From contig JABLXU010000014.1 in assembly GCA_013177805.1 (NCBI GenBank), positions 1 through 64,000 on the forward strand: a stretch of DNA of 64,000 nucleotides, written 5' to 3'. The notes below the pieces were generated by a model. It was not told where the DNA came from. It ran no database searches and saw only the letters and a list, made by a program, of their open reading frames with translations. Shown here piece after piece: positions 43,296 through 51,741 of the stretch (position 1 is the stretch's first letter; each line of letters starts with the position of its first letter). This stretch comes from Candidatus Omnitrophota bacterium (GTDB lineage Bacteria > Hinthialibacterota > Hinthialibacteria > Hinthialibacterales > Hinthialibacteraceae). Position numbers and translations under genes: made by a program.

Positions 43296-44813
43296 ATGAA
43301 TGACCGCGCGATAATATTCGTTGGCCTGTTCCTGCTGGGGCTGTTGATCCTCAATTCCATCATGACCCCTCTGGCGGAAGACCAACGCATCAACATTGCG
43401 TTCGCTCAACAGGCGGATGATTTTTACGGCGGTTTTCCGGGCAATGTGATTCAGGCCTGGACTTTGCGCGGCATTGGGTACAAATTCCTCACTTTTTTCC
43501 TTTACAAGGCGGCCCGGCTTTTTGTGAATTATGATGACAAAATGCGGTTTGAGGTGATATGCAAAACTCTCTACGCCGCGGGGGTGATGATTGTCCTGAC
43601 TGGAAGCATCTGGATCGCCCGGCCGGGACTGAAGAAACTAGGGGTGGATGGATTCTATGCTCTGTTCATCTCGGGAACAGCGTTTTTTTCTCTCTCCTAT
43701 GAATGTGCCTTCCAGGCCGAAGATGTTGCCGCCCTGCTGATGCTGGCGGGCATGGCGTTGGCTTTGTCTGAATCGCGTTTTTTATGCGGAATGGCGGGGA
43801 TGGTGTTGTCGCTCCTGCTCACACTCAAAGGCATCACGTGGTTGTTGGGTCTGGTGCCGTTGTTGTGTCTATTGCTGTTTTACGAGAAATTCTGGAAGCC
43901 CCTGGTTTGGACGGCCGTGTCGTTTATTCTCTCTACCGGGGTATTGGCCGTCTTGATACTTCTCCTGGCTCCCATGGAATTCCGTGACCTGCTGGACGCC
44001 AGCCGGTTTCAGTCCTCGTTCCGGGGGCTTGGCCGCTCGTTCGCGGGCGAAATCTTCCAGCGGATTCAAATCCTTTACCAGTTTTATCTGCAGTACTTTT
44101 TCCATATTTCCTTCCTGATCCCCGGCGGCCTCGCCGGCTTTCTCATTTCACTCTATTGGTTTGAAAAAGATCTGAAACGGTTGGCGGTTTATCTCTTGCT
44201 TTGGCTGATTCCTGGAGGAGTGATCGTCTTGCAAGGCAAAGGATTCTTGTACCATTTCGCGGTACTGTTGCCTGTCGCGGCAGGTTCCATCCTGGCCTTG
44301 ACGGTGGCCGTCCGCCGATTCGCGCTCCGTCCCCGCTGGCTCGGGCTGATTCTGGGATTCCCCTGCCTGTTGGCTTGTCTCTGCGTTGGGCCGGTTTCCT
44401 TGTTTCCGGTGGTCTCTTCGGTATCCCATTTCCGGGAAAGCCGGGAGGAATTGCGATTTTATGAGGATCTGGTGGCCCGGTTCCAATTAGATCAACAACC
44501 CGTATTGTTATATCTGACCGACGGCCGGGCGGCGTATTATTTCAAAAGCCGGAGTCACTCCCGGTATTTTTATCCCTTGCCAGTCAAACGTTCCCTGGCC
44601 AATCCGGATTTGCTGGAAACCGCTTTGTACCAGGAAGAACTTCGGCGGATTTTGAATTACCGTGGGGAAAAAATCATCGTGCAAGATTCCTGGTTCAATC
44701 TGGATGATTTTCCCGCCATCCGGGACAAAATTCAGAAGGAGTATCGTCCCGTGTTCCACGGCGAGGCAGGCCGGCACACGTTTACTCTCTATGAACGCGC
44801 CAGTTCCGGCTGA
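43296..44813 (+). CDS. Multi-pass membrane protein, GT-C glycosyltransferase-like
   Basis: A 505-residue protein with about ten hydrophobic segments and a soluble C-terminal part (about 395-505). The first outer loop (EDQRINIAFAQQADDFYGGFP) holds acidic residues where GT-C enzymes keep their catalytic Asp or Glu, but the family signature is weak and I cannot name a CAZy group. ATG 43296 (MNDRAIIFVGLFL) is chosen over 43254 because it starts directly at the first membrane helix. It lies 106 bases before a GT2 gene likely to make a polyprenyl-phosphate sugar, so the pair may act together on a surface glycan. Confidence 0.65.
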   Translation: MNDRAIIFVGLFLLGLLILNSIMTPLAEDQRINIAFAQQADDFYGGFPGNVIQAWTLRGIGYKFLTFFLYKAARLFVNYDDKMRFEVICKTLYAAGVMIVLTGSIWIARPGLKKLGVDGFYALFISGTAFFSLSYECAFQAEDVAALLMLAGMALALSESRFLCGMAGMVLSLLLTLKGITWLLGLVPLLCLLLFYEKFWKPLVWTAVSFILSTGVLAVLILLLAPMEFRDLLDASRFQSSFRGLGRSFAGEIFQRIQILYQFYLQYFFHISFLIPGGLAGFLISLYWFEKDLKRLAVYLLLWLIPGGVIVLQGKGFLYHFAVLLPVAAGSILALTVAVRRFALRPRWLGLILGFPCLLACLCVGPVSLFPVVSSVSHFRESREELRFYEDLVARFQLDQQPVLLYLTDGRAAYYFKSRSHSRYFYPLPVKRSLANPDLLETALYQEELRRILNYRGEKIIVQDSWFNLDDFPAIRDKIQKEYRPVFHGEAGRHTFTLYERASSG

Positions 44814-44934
44814 TCTTCTTCTGAAAACGCCGCTGCCTGCTTCCCGAAGGCAAGCGGAACCATTACAATCTGCTACGGATTTTCCAGTAATCATTGTAAA
44901 AAAGCATAACTGATCCAGAATGGGCAAGGTATCC

Positions 44935-45636
44935 ATGGCCAGGTTTCCGGTGACCGTCTCCGCGTTCTTCCCCGCGCATAACGAAGTGGACAACATCGGC
45001 CCTCTGACAGAAAAAACCGTCCAGGTCCTGTCAGAAGCCGTGGAGGATTACGAAGTCTTAATCATTGATGACGGCAGCACCGACGGGACCCGGGAACGGG
45101 CGGACGAGCTGGCTCGCGCACTTCCGAAGGTCCGTGTGATCCATCACGAGGTGAACCGGGGGTACGGCGGGGCGCTGAAATCGGGTATTGCGGCCTGCAG
45201 CAAGGATTGGATTTTTTTCACCGACGGTGACGGCCAATTCGATGTGGGTGAACTGCCTTTGTTCCTGGCCTGCACGGATCAATACGACGCCATCGTCGGC
45301 TACCGCATGGACCGCAGCGATCCTGTCCACCGCAAACTGTTCGCGTTCGGCTGGGGCACGCTGATCCGGATACTGTTCGGATTTCGCGTCAAGGACCTGG
45401 ATTGCGCCTTCAAATTGATCAAGCGGAAATACCTGGAGGGTGAGACCCTCCAGGCGGAAGGGGCCGTGATTTCCGTCGAACTCTTTTCCATCTTGAAACG
45501 AAAAAACGCGCGAATCCGCCAAATAGGCGTGCATCACTATCCCCGCAAGGCTGGAATCCAATCGGGAGGCAGTCCCAAAGTCATCTTGCGGGCCTTTAAG
45601 GAATTGATTTTGTTCTACCGGCAACTGAAAGGATGA
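44935..45636 (+). CDS. GT2-family glycosyltransferase (polyprenyl-phosphate sugar synthase-like)
   Basis: A 233-residue GT-A enzyme. VSAFFPAHNEVDNIGPL, YEVLIIDDGSTDGT, the nucleotide-sugar-metal loop FFTDGDGQFDVGELP and the acceptor region GYRMDRSDPVHRKLFAFGWGTLIRILFGFRVKDLDCAFKLIKR match the DPM1-like group that loads a sugar on a polyprenyl phosphate. It has no C-terminal membrane helices of its own, so it probably binds the membrane peripherally. It would supply donors for GT-C transferases such as the upstream gene. ATG 44935 has AAGG five bases upstream; ATG 44920 is the longer choice. Confidence 0.87.
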   Translation: MARFPVTVSAFFPAHNEVDNIGPLTEKTVQVLSEAVEDYEVLIIDDGSTDGTRERADELARALPKVRVIHHEVNRGYGGALKSGIAACSKDWIFFTDGDGQFDVGELPLFLACTDQYDAIVGYRMDRSDPVHRKLFAFGWGTLIRILFGFRVKDLDCAFKLIKRKYLEGETLQAEGAVISVELFSILKRKNARIRQIGVHHYPRKAGIQSGGSPKVILRAFKELILFYRQLKG

Positions 45637-45721
45637 GGTGGAAGCAGAACGGTGTCTATACTCCAATCATCCAAACCACATACCGCCCTAATCCGTGACA
45701 AGTGGAGGACATGAGATCAAT

Positions 45722-47086
45722 ATGAAACAAACTATGAACCGTTTCTGCGCAACCTTGCTTATCCTGGCTCTCCATGTCAGTGCCGGTCTCGCCGATACCC
45801 CGGTGCGGCCGGCGGTCCAGGTGGAAGAGGATATTGTGAGAGTGGAACCTCCCAACAACGGTGCCGGACCGCTTTGGTGTTACGGGGCGCCGTTGCTGGT
45901 CCGGAGCGGGGAATGGATATTCGCCAGCATCGTGGAGACTAGCCAAGATGTTCCGCCTCTCTGCAATACCCGCTGGCGTCTTTGGGAACGAACCGAAAAG
46001 GGCTGGATGGTTTTGCATCAGGATGAACGGTTCCGGAACCGGGAGCCGTGCCCCCTGGTTTTGCTGGGAGAGGAGACGTTATTGCTTTCAGCTAACTCTT
46101 CGACGCAGCCGCCGGGAACGCAGTACGGCCCTTGCGAACCAAACGTATTCCGCTTTGGCCTTGCCAAGCGATCCTTTCCTCCGGTTTTGGAATTGCCGCG
46201 TTGGGAAGGAACTCCCCGCTTCACGGACCATTCGTACCGGGGAATCGGGGTGGATGGCGAAGCACGCGAAACTTTGCTGTTCCATATCGACGCGGAGAAT
46301 GGACGGCAGTACGTCAGTGTGAGAAGCAAGGACGGGGAGTGGTCCTCCCACGGTTTTATCGAATTTCCCATCCGTTCGTGCTATCCCCAGGCCGCGCTGA
46401 AGAACGGGGCCGGTCACATCCTGGCCATCGGCGATATCGTGGAGCCTACAGGAGAATGGCGGACATTCAAGAAGGAGAAAACCGGCCGGGATTGGGATTA
46501 TGTTTTCCGCCGCTTGTTTTACGCGTGGAGCCCCGATGTTCACACCCAGCTGTTCCACGCCCCCATTGAAATTGACTCGGTGGATGCCACGGCAGGACAT
46601 ATTACCAATCTGGATTTATGGTTGGACGAAGACGGCCGCGCTTTTCTTCTCTATCTCAAACAACCGGTGCAAAACGCCCTCATGCGGGACCGCTTTTTCC
46701 CGGACTTGAAACTCATCCGGTCCTTGGAATGCGTAGTCGTGAATCATGGTCAGGTGGAAAAACGAATGACCTTGATGACCGGCGGCGAAAGCCTCCCCGG
46801 GCCGGATCCCCATTACGCCCGCTTTCATGCCATGCCGGATGGCTCACTGTACGTGGTCTTTACGGCCACATTCTTCAGCCCGGATATGCTTGATAAAGTG
46901 GAAACCCGGATCCAACGGATCGTTCCCCATATAAGCGATTCCGTGACCATTCCCTTGCATCAGCCTTTCCGGGTCTTTTTCACGGCAGCCGAACGGGGCG
47001 GTTCAAAGCCCTCCCGCCTGCTCGATTTGTTCGGAATCGGAGAGGACGGCGACACCCTGCGCTATGCATGTGTCCAACTTGAATAA
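45722..47086 (+). CDS. Secreted protein, possible sialidase-like beta-propeller
   Basis: A 454-residue protein with a signal peptide (CATLLILALHVSAGLADTP). The rest is beta-rich with repeated strand patterns such as GEWIFASIVET, RWRLWERTEKGW, ETLLLSANSST, QYVSVRSKDGEWSSHGF, GHILAIGDIVEP and GRAFLLYLKQP, which look like blades of a BNR/sialidase-like propeller. Asp-box motifs are not clear, so the fold is a guess. It overlaps the following MFS gene by 23 bases, suggesting co-translation. ATG 45722 has GGAGG upstream at long spacing; the frame is open from a GTG at 45695. Confidence 0.6.
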   Translation: MKQTMNRFCATLLILALHVSAGLADTPVRPAVQVEEDIVRVEPPNNGAGPLWCYGAPLLVRSGEWIFASIVETSQDVPPLCNTRWRLWERTEKGWMVLHQDERFRNREPCPLVLLGEETLLLSANSSTQPPGTQYGPCEPNVFRFGLAKRSFPPVLELPRWEGTPRFTDHSYRGIGVDGEARETLLFHIDAENGRQYVSVRSKDGEWSSHGFIEFPIRSCYPQAALKNGAGHILAIGDIVEPTGEWRTFKKEKTGRDWDYVFRRLFYAWSPDVHTQLFHAPIEIDSVDATAGHITNLDLWLDEDGRAFLLYLKQPVQNALMRDRFFPDLKLIRSLECVVVNHGQVEKRMTLMTGGESLPGPDPHYARFHAMPDGSLYVVFTATFFSPDMLDKVETRIQRIVPHISDSVTIPLHQPFRVFFTAAERGGSKPSRLLDLFGIGEDGDTLRYACVQLE

Positions 47087-48350
47087 CCCCGCGCCCCCTG
47101 GGATATCCATTGCCGTCCCCGAGGAAATCGACTCGATTTTCACCGGGGATGCCGCCCGGGACCGGACCGGATGGCAGGTCGTCCTTTCCACTTGGTTTTT
47201 GTATTTAGGCCAGTCCCTGGTGTATCCCCATTTCACCCGCTACTACGATCTCGATCTCCACTTGCCGGATTGGCAGATCGGATTGTTGATGGCCGTTCCC
47301 GCCGTGGGCGCATTGTGCCTGCAACCGGTCTGGGGATATATATCAGACCGGATTCTGGGGCGGACCATGGCGTTTCGGGTAGTAGTGGTTCTCACAGGGT
47401 TGATTCTCGCCTTGTACGCTTTCTCCTATCAATGGGGTGGATTTCCACTCCTGATGTTTGCGGGATTTCTTTTCTGGAGCTGCTATGGATCGGGATTGCC
47501 TTTAAACGCCGCCATTATCCTTTCCTACCTGGGCCGGCCGCGGCGGCATCTCTTTGGCCGGATCCGCGTGGCCGGCAGCATCAGTTTCACGTTGGGCATG
47601 TTCATGTTGGCACCCCTGTTGGTCTCCATATCTCAAACCCTCGGCCTGTATGGGCGGACTATGGTCTTTCTGGGGGGGAGTTGCATGTATTTTCTGACTG
47701 TTCTATTCACCCGTTGGGATGAAAACTTTTTTGAACGCCACTCCCCGCCAGTGTTCCGCTCGTTTGTCGGAATCCTGCGCAACCGGAGTTTGATAGCTTT
47801 GTTTGTCTCCATTTTTTTGCTTTCCGCCGGTGCGTCCGCGGGAGCGCAATACATCGGTCCGTATATTGGTCATCGGGGATTACCGGAGTTTTTTTTCGCC
47901 ACCTTCTGGTTTGTGGGCGTAGCGGTAGAGATTGGATTGACATACAACCTTCAAAAAGTGGTCCGCTTTTGGGGATTGCGGCAAACGATTTTAATCGCAT
48001 TCGCCTCGGAATATCTCCGCTGGCTGGGGATGTCGATCCTCTCGGCCCCCGTGTGGATTCTCCTCCTCAACATCTTGCAAGGACCGGCGGTGATCGGCGT
48101 GTTTTTCGCTTCGGCAATGTACTTGGACGCGGAATGTGAGGAAAGTGTGCGGGCTTCGGCTCAGGCCATGATTTATTTCTCCTTCATGACCGGCCAAGTA
48201 ACCGGATTTCTCCTCTCCAGTGCCATGGTGGATTTTTATTCCTATCTCCCCCGGGCCCAGGCGATCCAGAGCGCCTTTTTCTGGTCGAGTTTTTCCATCC
48301 TGACCGCCCTGGTAATCGGGACTGCGTTTATGAAACGGGAAACCGCTTGA
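47064..48350 (+). CDS. MFS transporter
   Basis: A 428-residue major facilitator with about twelve hydrophobic segments. The N-terminal ~35 residues are soluble. The loop between helices 2 and 3 reads PVWGYISDRILGRTMAFR, matching the family's GxxxDRxGRR-type signature. GFLFWSCYGSGLPLNAAIIL and FGRIRVAGSISFTLG recall the oligosaccharide/nucleoside:proton symporter branch (LacY/NupG-like). The substrate is unknown; a sugar is plausible because it overlaps by 23 bases a secreted beta-rich protein. Confidence 0.87.
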   Translation: MHVSNLNNPAPPGISIAVPEEIDSIFTGDAARDRTGWQVVLSTWFLYLGQSLVYPHFTRYYDLDLHLPDWQIGLLMAVPAVGALCLQPVWGYISDRILGRTMAFRVVVVLTGLILALYAFSYQWGGFPLLMFAGFLFWSCYGSGLPLNAAIILSYLGRPRRHLFGRIRVAGSISFTLGMFMLAPLLVSISQTLGLYGRTMVFLGGSCMYFLTVLFTRWDENFFERHSPPVFRSFVGILRNRSLIALFVSIFLLSAGASAGAQYIGPYIGHRGLPEFFFATFWFVGVAVEIGLTYNLQKVVRFWGLRQTILIAFASEYLRWLGMSILSAPVWILLLNILQGPAVIGVFFASAMYLDAECEESVRASAQAMIYFSFMTGQVTGFLLSSAMVDFYSYLPRAQAIQSAFFWSSFSILTALVIGTAFMKRETA

Positions 48351-48481
48351 TCCTTTAATTCAATAAAATCAATCCTGTAGCACATCTCCAGCAGGATACG
48401 GACATCTTGGTTTGATTATTTATAAAATCTTATTATAATTGAGATGTTATGAAAAAAAATGGGAAAAAGCGCCGGAATGTC

Positions 48482-48511
48482 TTGACAGCATGTAGGCTAG
48501 TTTCTTATAGT
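48482..48511 (+). promoter_or_regulatory. Sigma-70-type promoter of the dockerin-like gene
   Basis: TTGACA (48482-48487) and TATAGT (48506-48511) are 18 bases apart. The expected start near 48518 leaves a leader of about 67 bases to the ATG, with the ribosome site AAAGGAG nine bases before it. The upstream gap (48351-48480) is AT-rich and has no gene. Confidence 0.6.
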
Positions 48512-48584
48512 TATGACAAAATGACCGGTTCTCTTATCTTTGGTTTGTGTGGCTCTCTGTGGTTCCTGAAAGGAGAATAATAGA

Positions 48585-49193
48585 ATGCTTAGGCATGTGC
48601 CCGCCATTCTTCTGAGTTTATGTCTATTCATCCTGGCTGGAGCGTGGTTCGTTCCGGCCGCTACGGCCCAAGTGGTTGAGACTCCCACGGAGACTCCCAC
48701 CGAAACCCCGACCGCCACGCCGGTACCCGCGGAACCCACACCGACGGAATCCCCTGTCTTGACTCCTACGGAAACCCCGACCGCTACTCCTGTGCCGGTC
48801 GAACCTACACCGACGGAAACCGCCGTGGCCACTCCGACTGAAACGCCGGTAGCGACACCCACGGCTACCTTTACGCCGGTCCCCACGCCTACAGAAACAG
48901 TAGTGGCCACCCCGACAGAAACTCCCGTGGCGACTCCCACCGAGACACCGACCGAGGTGCCTACACCGACCTCCACCCCCACAGTAACCCCAACGCCGGT
49001 GGAGATCCAAGTAGGCGATGTGAACGAAGACGGCCAGTTGAATAACGCGGATATTCAGGAAATTCTCAGGATCTATCTGAGGGGTGAGGAACTGCCCGCC
49101 GATAAGTTGCGCATCGCCGATGTGAACGGCGACGGACGAGTCACTCCGCAAGACGCGCAGGATCTGTATCTCCTGATCCAAGCCGGAGGATGA
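48585..49193 (+). CDS. Exported protein: Thr-Pro repeat linker plus C-terminal dockerin-like domain
   Basis: A 202-residue protein with three parts. The signal peptide ends near residue 28 (WFVPAATAQ). A Thr/Pro/Glu/Ala-rich repeat follows over about residues 32-138 (units such as TPTETPTATPVP). Residues 143-202 form a dockerin type I-like pair: VGDVNEDGQLNNADIQEIL and IADVNGDGRVTPQDAQDLYLL. Each has the calcium loop DxNxDG and the following helix. No catalytic or binding domain is present, so by itself it is an adaptor or tether. Dockerin-like pairs also occur outside cellulosomes as calcium-binding ends of secreted proteins. Monocistronic, with promoter and terminator. Confidence 0.88.
   Translation: MLRHVPAILLSLCLFILAGAWFVPAATAQVVETPTETPTETPTATPVPAEPTPTESPVLTPTETPTATPVPVEPTPTETAVATPTETPVATPTATFTPVPTPTETVVATPTETPVATPTETPTEVPTPTSTPTVTPTPVEIQVGDVNEDGQLNNADIQEILRIYLRGEELPADKLRIADVNGDGRVTPQDAQDLYLLIQAGG
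48681..48998 (+). repeat. Degenerate TPTET-type tandem repeat (coding)
   Basis: The DNA encoding the linker is built of imperfect ACN-CCN-ACN-GAA units, giving a low-complexity stretch that is likely to vary in length between strains. Third codon positions differ between units, so it is an older repeat under protein-level selection rather than a recent expansion. Confidence 0.8.
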
Positions 49194-49230
49194 TCCGCGG
49201 TATTTATCCGCGTATCGAGTAATCCACCTG

Positions 49231-49264
49231 ACAGCCGGGGGGCATATCCCCCGGCTGTTTGATT
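49231..49264 (+). terminator. Intrinsic terminator after the dockerin-like gene
   Basis: ACAGCCGGGGG (49231-49241) and CCCCCGGCTGT (49248-49258) form a perfect 11-bp GC-rich stem with a six-base loop, followed by TTGATTTG. It lies 38 bases after the stop codon. Confidence 0.82.
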
Positions 49265-49341
49265 TGCTCTCGAAAAGTGAATTGATCTGTCCTCGAGTGG
49301 TGGTGGAGGCACACGATTTTGGCTTGCTGAGAGGTGGTATT

Positions 49342-50442
49342 ATGACGGCTCACGACCTTCTCTCAACTTACATCGCTGAACGGGATCTCGATTTTTTGTT
49401 TCTGGAAGAATTTAATTGTAAGGAAGAATTTAATTGTAACGCGCCATTCCAAAAGTGGTTTTGGCGGAAAACCCATCCGGATCTTGATTCTTCCTTTCCC
49501 CTCGATTGTTTTATCTTAAATGTGAAGGCTATTCGTAGTATTTCAGAAAGCGGGGAGGCCTATGGAGAAACGGATATTTTAGTGGATTATTTCGTGAAAG
49601 AACCGGCCGTCCGCCCGGTCCGGTTTTTGGTGGAGAATAAAATCATCGCGCCTTTCGGTGACCGGCAAATCGAACGGTACCGGGACCGGAGCCAAAAATA
49701 TGTAGATAAGGGAAAATGCGAAAAATGCTTCACAGTTTTGCTGGCACCCGCGTGTTACTATCAGAACGCGCCCTTTTTCAAAAAAGAACAAAAAGAAGTT
49801 TTCGATTTCATTATAGCCTATGATGAAATCCTGGGATTTTTAGCAGGTCTGGCGTCTAATGAGTATGATCTTGAACTGACGAACCGGTACATTCACAAAA
49901 CCCGCTTACTCACCCAGGCGATTGAAAAAAGCCGCCGGGGTTATGTGCCTGTAAATGATCCCGTGACTCAAGAATTCAATGTGAAATATTATCAATATGT
50001 TATCGATCAACCGTTTGGCATAAGAGTGCGAAATCCTAGCCATCAGAGTGTTCCCGCAGGGGACTCGTGGTTCTATCTCCATCACCCCAATCTAAAAAAA
50101 GACCGTGATTTGTTGAAATTGAAACTCGTTCACAAAATCTTGCCCAAACCGGACCGCCTGGATCTTCAATTCACGGGTTGGGGAAAATACGATGCCATCG
50201 TCCGCCCTAAGTTGGAACCCTTATTGGAATACAGAATGCGGTATGTCCTCACCAAGAATAAGCATACGGTGATGATATCGATTCCTCTCATTCCGATCGA
50301 TATGAAAAAATCTTTCGAGGAAGAATCGCCCAAGATCCATGCGGCTCTTGGAGAAGCGAATCGTATCATCACCTGGCTGGACCGGAATCACCCGCATCTC
50401 CTAGCCATTGCCAAGGAGATTAAAAATCAGGAGAAGGAATAG
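49342..50442 (+). CDS. PD-(D/E)XK nuclease superfamily protein
   Basis: A 366-residue protein. The core motif is GETDILVDY (Asp near residue 77) followed by VRFLVENKI (the ExK pair near 98-100), with GDRQIERYRDRSQKYVDKG after it. This is the PD-(D/E)XK layout of stand-alone nuclease-like proteins (PDDEXK_4 type). Cys-rich FTVLLAPACYYQNAP follows. The C-terminal half (about 180-366) is unassigned. ATG 49342 starts MTAHDLLSTY; the open frame from 49264 overlaps the preceding terminator. The coding sequence is visibly more AT-rich (AAT, AAA, TTT codons) than its neighbours, and an 18-base tandem duplication sits near its start. Horizontal acquisition and a defence or repair role are possible; there is no partner gene. 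Confidence 0.75.
   Translation: MTAHDLLSTYIAERDLDFLFLEEFNCKEEFNCNAPFQKWFWRKTHPDLDSSFPLDCFILNVKAIRSISESGEAYGETDILVDYFVKEPAVRPVRFLVENKIIAPFGDRQIERYRDRSQKYVDKGKCEKCFTVLLAPACYYQNAPFFKKEQKEVFDFIIAYDEILGFLAGLASNEYDLELTNRYIHKTRLLTQAIEKSRRGYVPVNDPVTQEFNVKYYQYVIDQPFGIRVRNPSHQSVPAGDSWFYLHHPNLKKDRDLLKLKLVHKILPKPDRLDLQFTGWGKYDAIVRPKLEPLLEYRMRYVLTKNKHTVMISIPLIPIDMKKSFEEESPKIHAALGEANRIITWLDRNHPHLLAIAKEIKNQEKE
49405..49440 (+). repeat. 18-bp tandem duplication inside the nuclease-like gene
   Basis: GAAGAATTTAATTGTAAG is followed directly by GAAGAATTTAATTGTAAC: 17 of 18 bases identical and in frame, duplicating EEFNC(K/N). It looks like a recent slippage or duplication event. Confidence 0.85.
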
Positions 50443-50481
50443 ATTCGAATCCTGTTAATCGCTTTCAAACGCCGCACAGGC

Positions 50482-51516
50482 TCACCGGCCGGGAAAGGAG
50501 GGCCGGGCGAGCCCGGATTCAGCAGCCTCTTCCTCGGGATTCGTAGCGGCCCACTCCTGCAAAGTCTCGATAACGCCGGACAAGGTTTCAAGCCGGTTGA
50601 TCTGATCGCGCAAAGGCCGGACGTTGCGATATCCCTTGATATACCAGCCTATCTGTTTGCGCATCTCCAGAATCCCCCTTTGTTCGCCTTTCCACTCCAC
50701 GGCCAAGCGCAGATGCCGGATGAGGGTGGAGAGGCGTTCCTCCAGAGTAGGGGGAGGCGGGATGATCCCCGTATCCAGGTATTCCAGTATCTCCCGGAAG
50801 ATCCAAGGATTGCCATACGCGCCGCGGGCGATCATGACGCCGTCACATCCGGTTTGCTCGAACATCCGGCGGGCGGAAAGCGCGTCTACCACATCCCCGT
50901 TCCCGATGACTGGAATATCCAGATATTCCTTGAGGTCCTGAATCCACTCCCATTGGGCCTCGCCGCCGAAGCCCATCAGGCGGGTCCGGGCGTGAAAGAT
51001 GACCGCGTCGCAGCCCTCACCCTGGGCGATATCACCGATCATCTTGTAATTCAAGGATTTATGATTGACTCCGGCGCGGATTTTGACCGACAAGTGACAT
51101 TCCGTGGCCTTCCGCATGGCGCGCAGGACATAGACCAACTCGGTGGGAAAGACGGTCAGACCGCAACCGGATTTGTTTTTGAAAACTTTCTTAACCGGGC
51201 ACCCCAGATTGAGGTTGATTCCTTCCACCCCCTGATCAGATACTAGGCGGGTAGCCTCCGAAATGCTCTCCGGCTCATGGCCAAAGATCTGTACGACCAA
51301 AGGGTGTTCACCTTGGCATTCGCGCAGCATCCGCCAGGTTCCGCCGTTCGCTTCCCGCAAGCCGCGCGCGCTGATCAGTTCGGAAAAGGTAAGAGGGCAT
51401 CCATGAGAGCGGGCGATTTCCCGCGTGGCGCGGTCTGTCACACCTGCCACGGGTGCAAGCATGACCCGGGGGAATTGGAAATCACTTTTACGCGGACGGG
51501 GCGGCTTGACGGCCAT
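50482..51516 (-). CDS. dusB: tRNA-dihydrouridine synthase
   Basis: An FMN- and NADPH-dependent enzyme that reduces uridines in the tRNA D loop. The 344-residue protein has VMLAPVAGVTDRATREIARSHG, VVQIFGHEPESISEA, INLNLGCPVKKVFKNKSGC with the catalytic Cys in GCP, LSVKIRAGV, FHARTR, IPVIGNGDVVDA and CDGVMIARGAYGNPWIF, followed by the helical C-terminal domain. The bacterial DusB type is likely. ATG 51516 is used; a TTG six codons upstream is in frame. It ends 40 bases past the stop of the convergent nuclease-like gene. Confidence 0.94.
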   Translation of the reverse strand: MAVKPPRPRKSDFQFPRVMLAPVAGVTDRATREIARSHGCPLTFSELISARGLREANGGTWRMLRECQGEHPLVVQIFGHEPESISEATRLVSDQGVEGINLNLGCPVKKVFKNKSGCGLTVFPTELVYVLRAMRKATECHLSVKIRAGVNHKSLNYKMIGDIAQGEGCDAVIFHARTRLMGFGGEAQWEWIQDLKEYLDIPVIGNGDVVDALSARRMFEQTGCDGVMIARGAYGNPWIFREILEYLDTGIIPPPPTLEERLSTLIRHLRLAVEWKGEQRGILEMRKQIGWYIKGYRNVRPLRDQINRLETLSGVIETLQEWAATNPEEEAAESGLARPSFPGR

Positions 51517-51648
51517 AGTCTTCTCGGTGTTCAAAGAGGATATCTCGGAATAGATTTCCTGATGAACATGTTAGATACAATTTTCTCGACTCCAACTTTC
51601 TTAGCGCATTATCCGTGTTGTGAGTATGGCTGGGAACGCGAAACCATT

Positions 51649-51676
51649 CCATCTCCCTCTGGTAGAGGGCCAGATG
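51649..51676. repeat. Imperfect nested hairpin (REP-like)
   Basis: CCCTCT-GGT-AGAGGG (51655-51669) is nested inside CATCT/AGATG (51650-51654 and 51672-51676), and GAGGG follows. The style resembles REP-type elements of other bacteria. Only one copy is obvious in this window, so it could equally be the terminator or leader hairpin of the flanking minus-strand genes. Confidence 0.4.
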
Positions 51677-51741
51677 AGGGAAGCCCTGATAAGGGGGAAA
51701 AAATTCCTTTCTCTGCAATCGAGTAAACCGTTTCGTATCAT

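Noticed and set aside
48681..48998. CRISPR-like or non-coding tandem repeat
   Set aside because: The units are short, contiguous, without spacers and in frame; it is a Thr-Pro protein linker.
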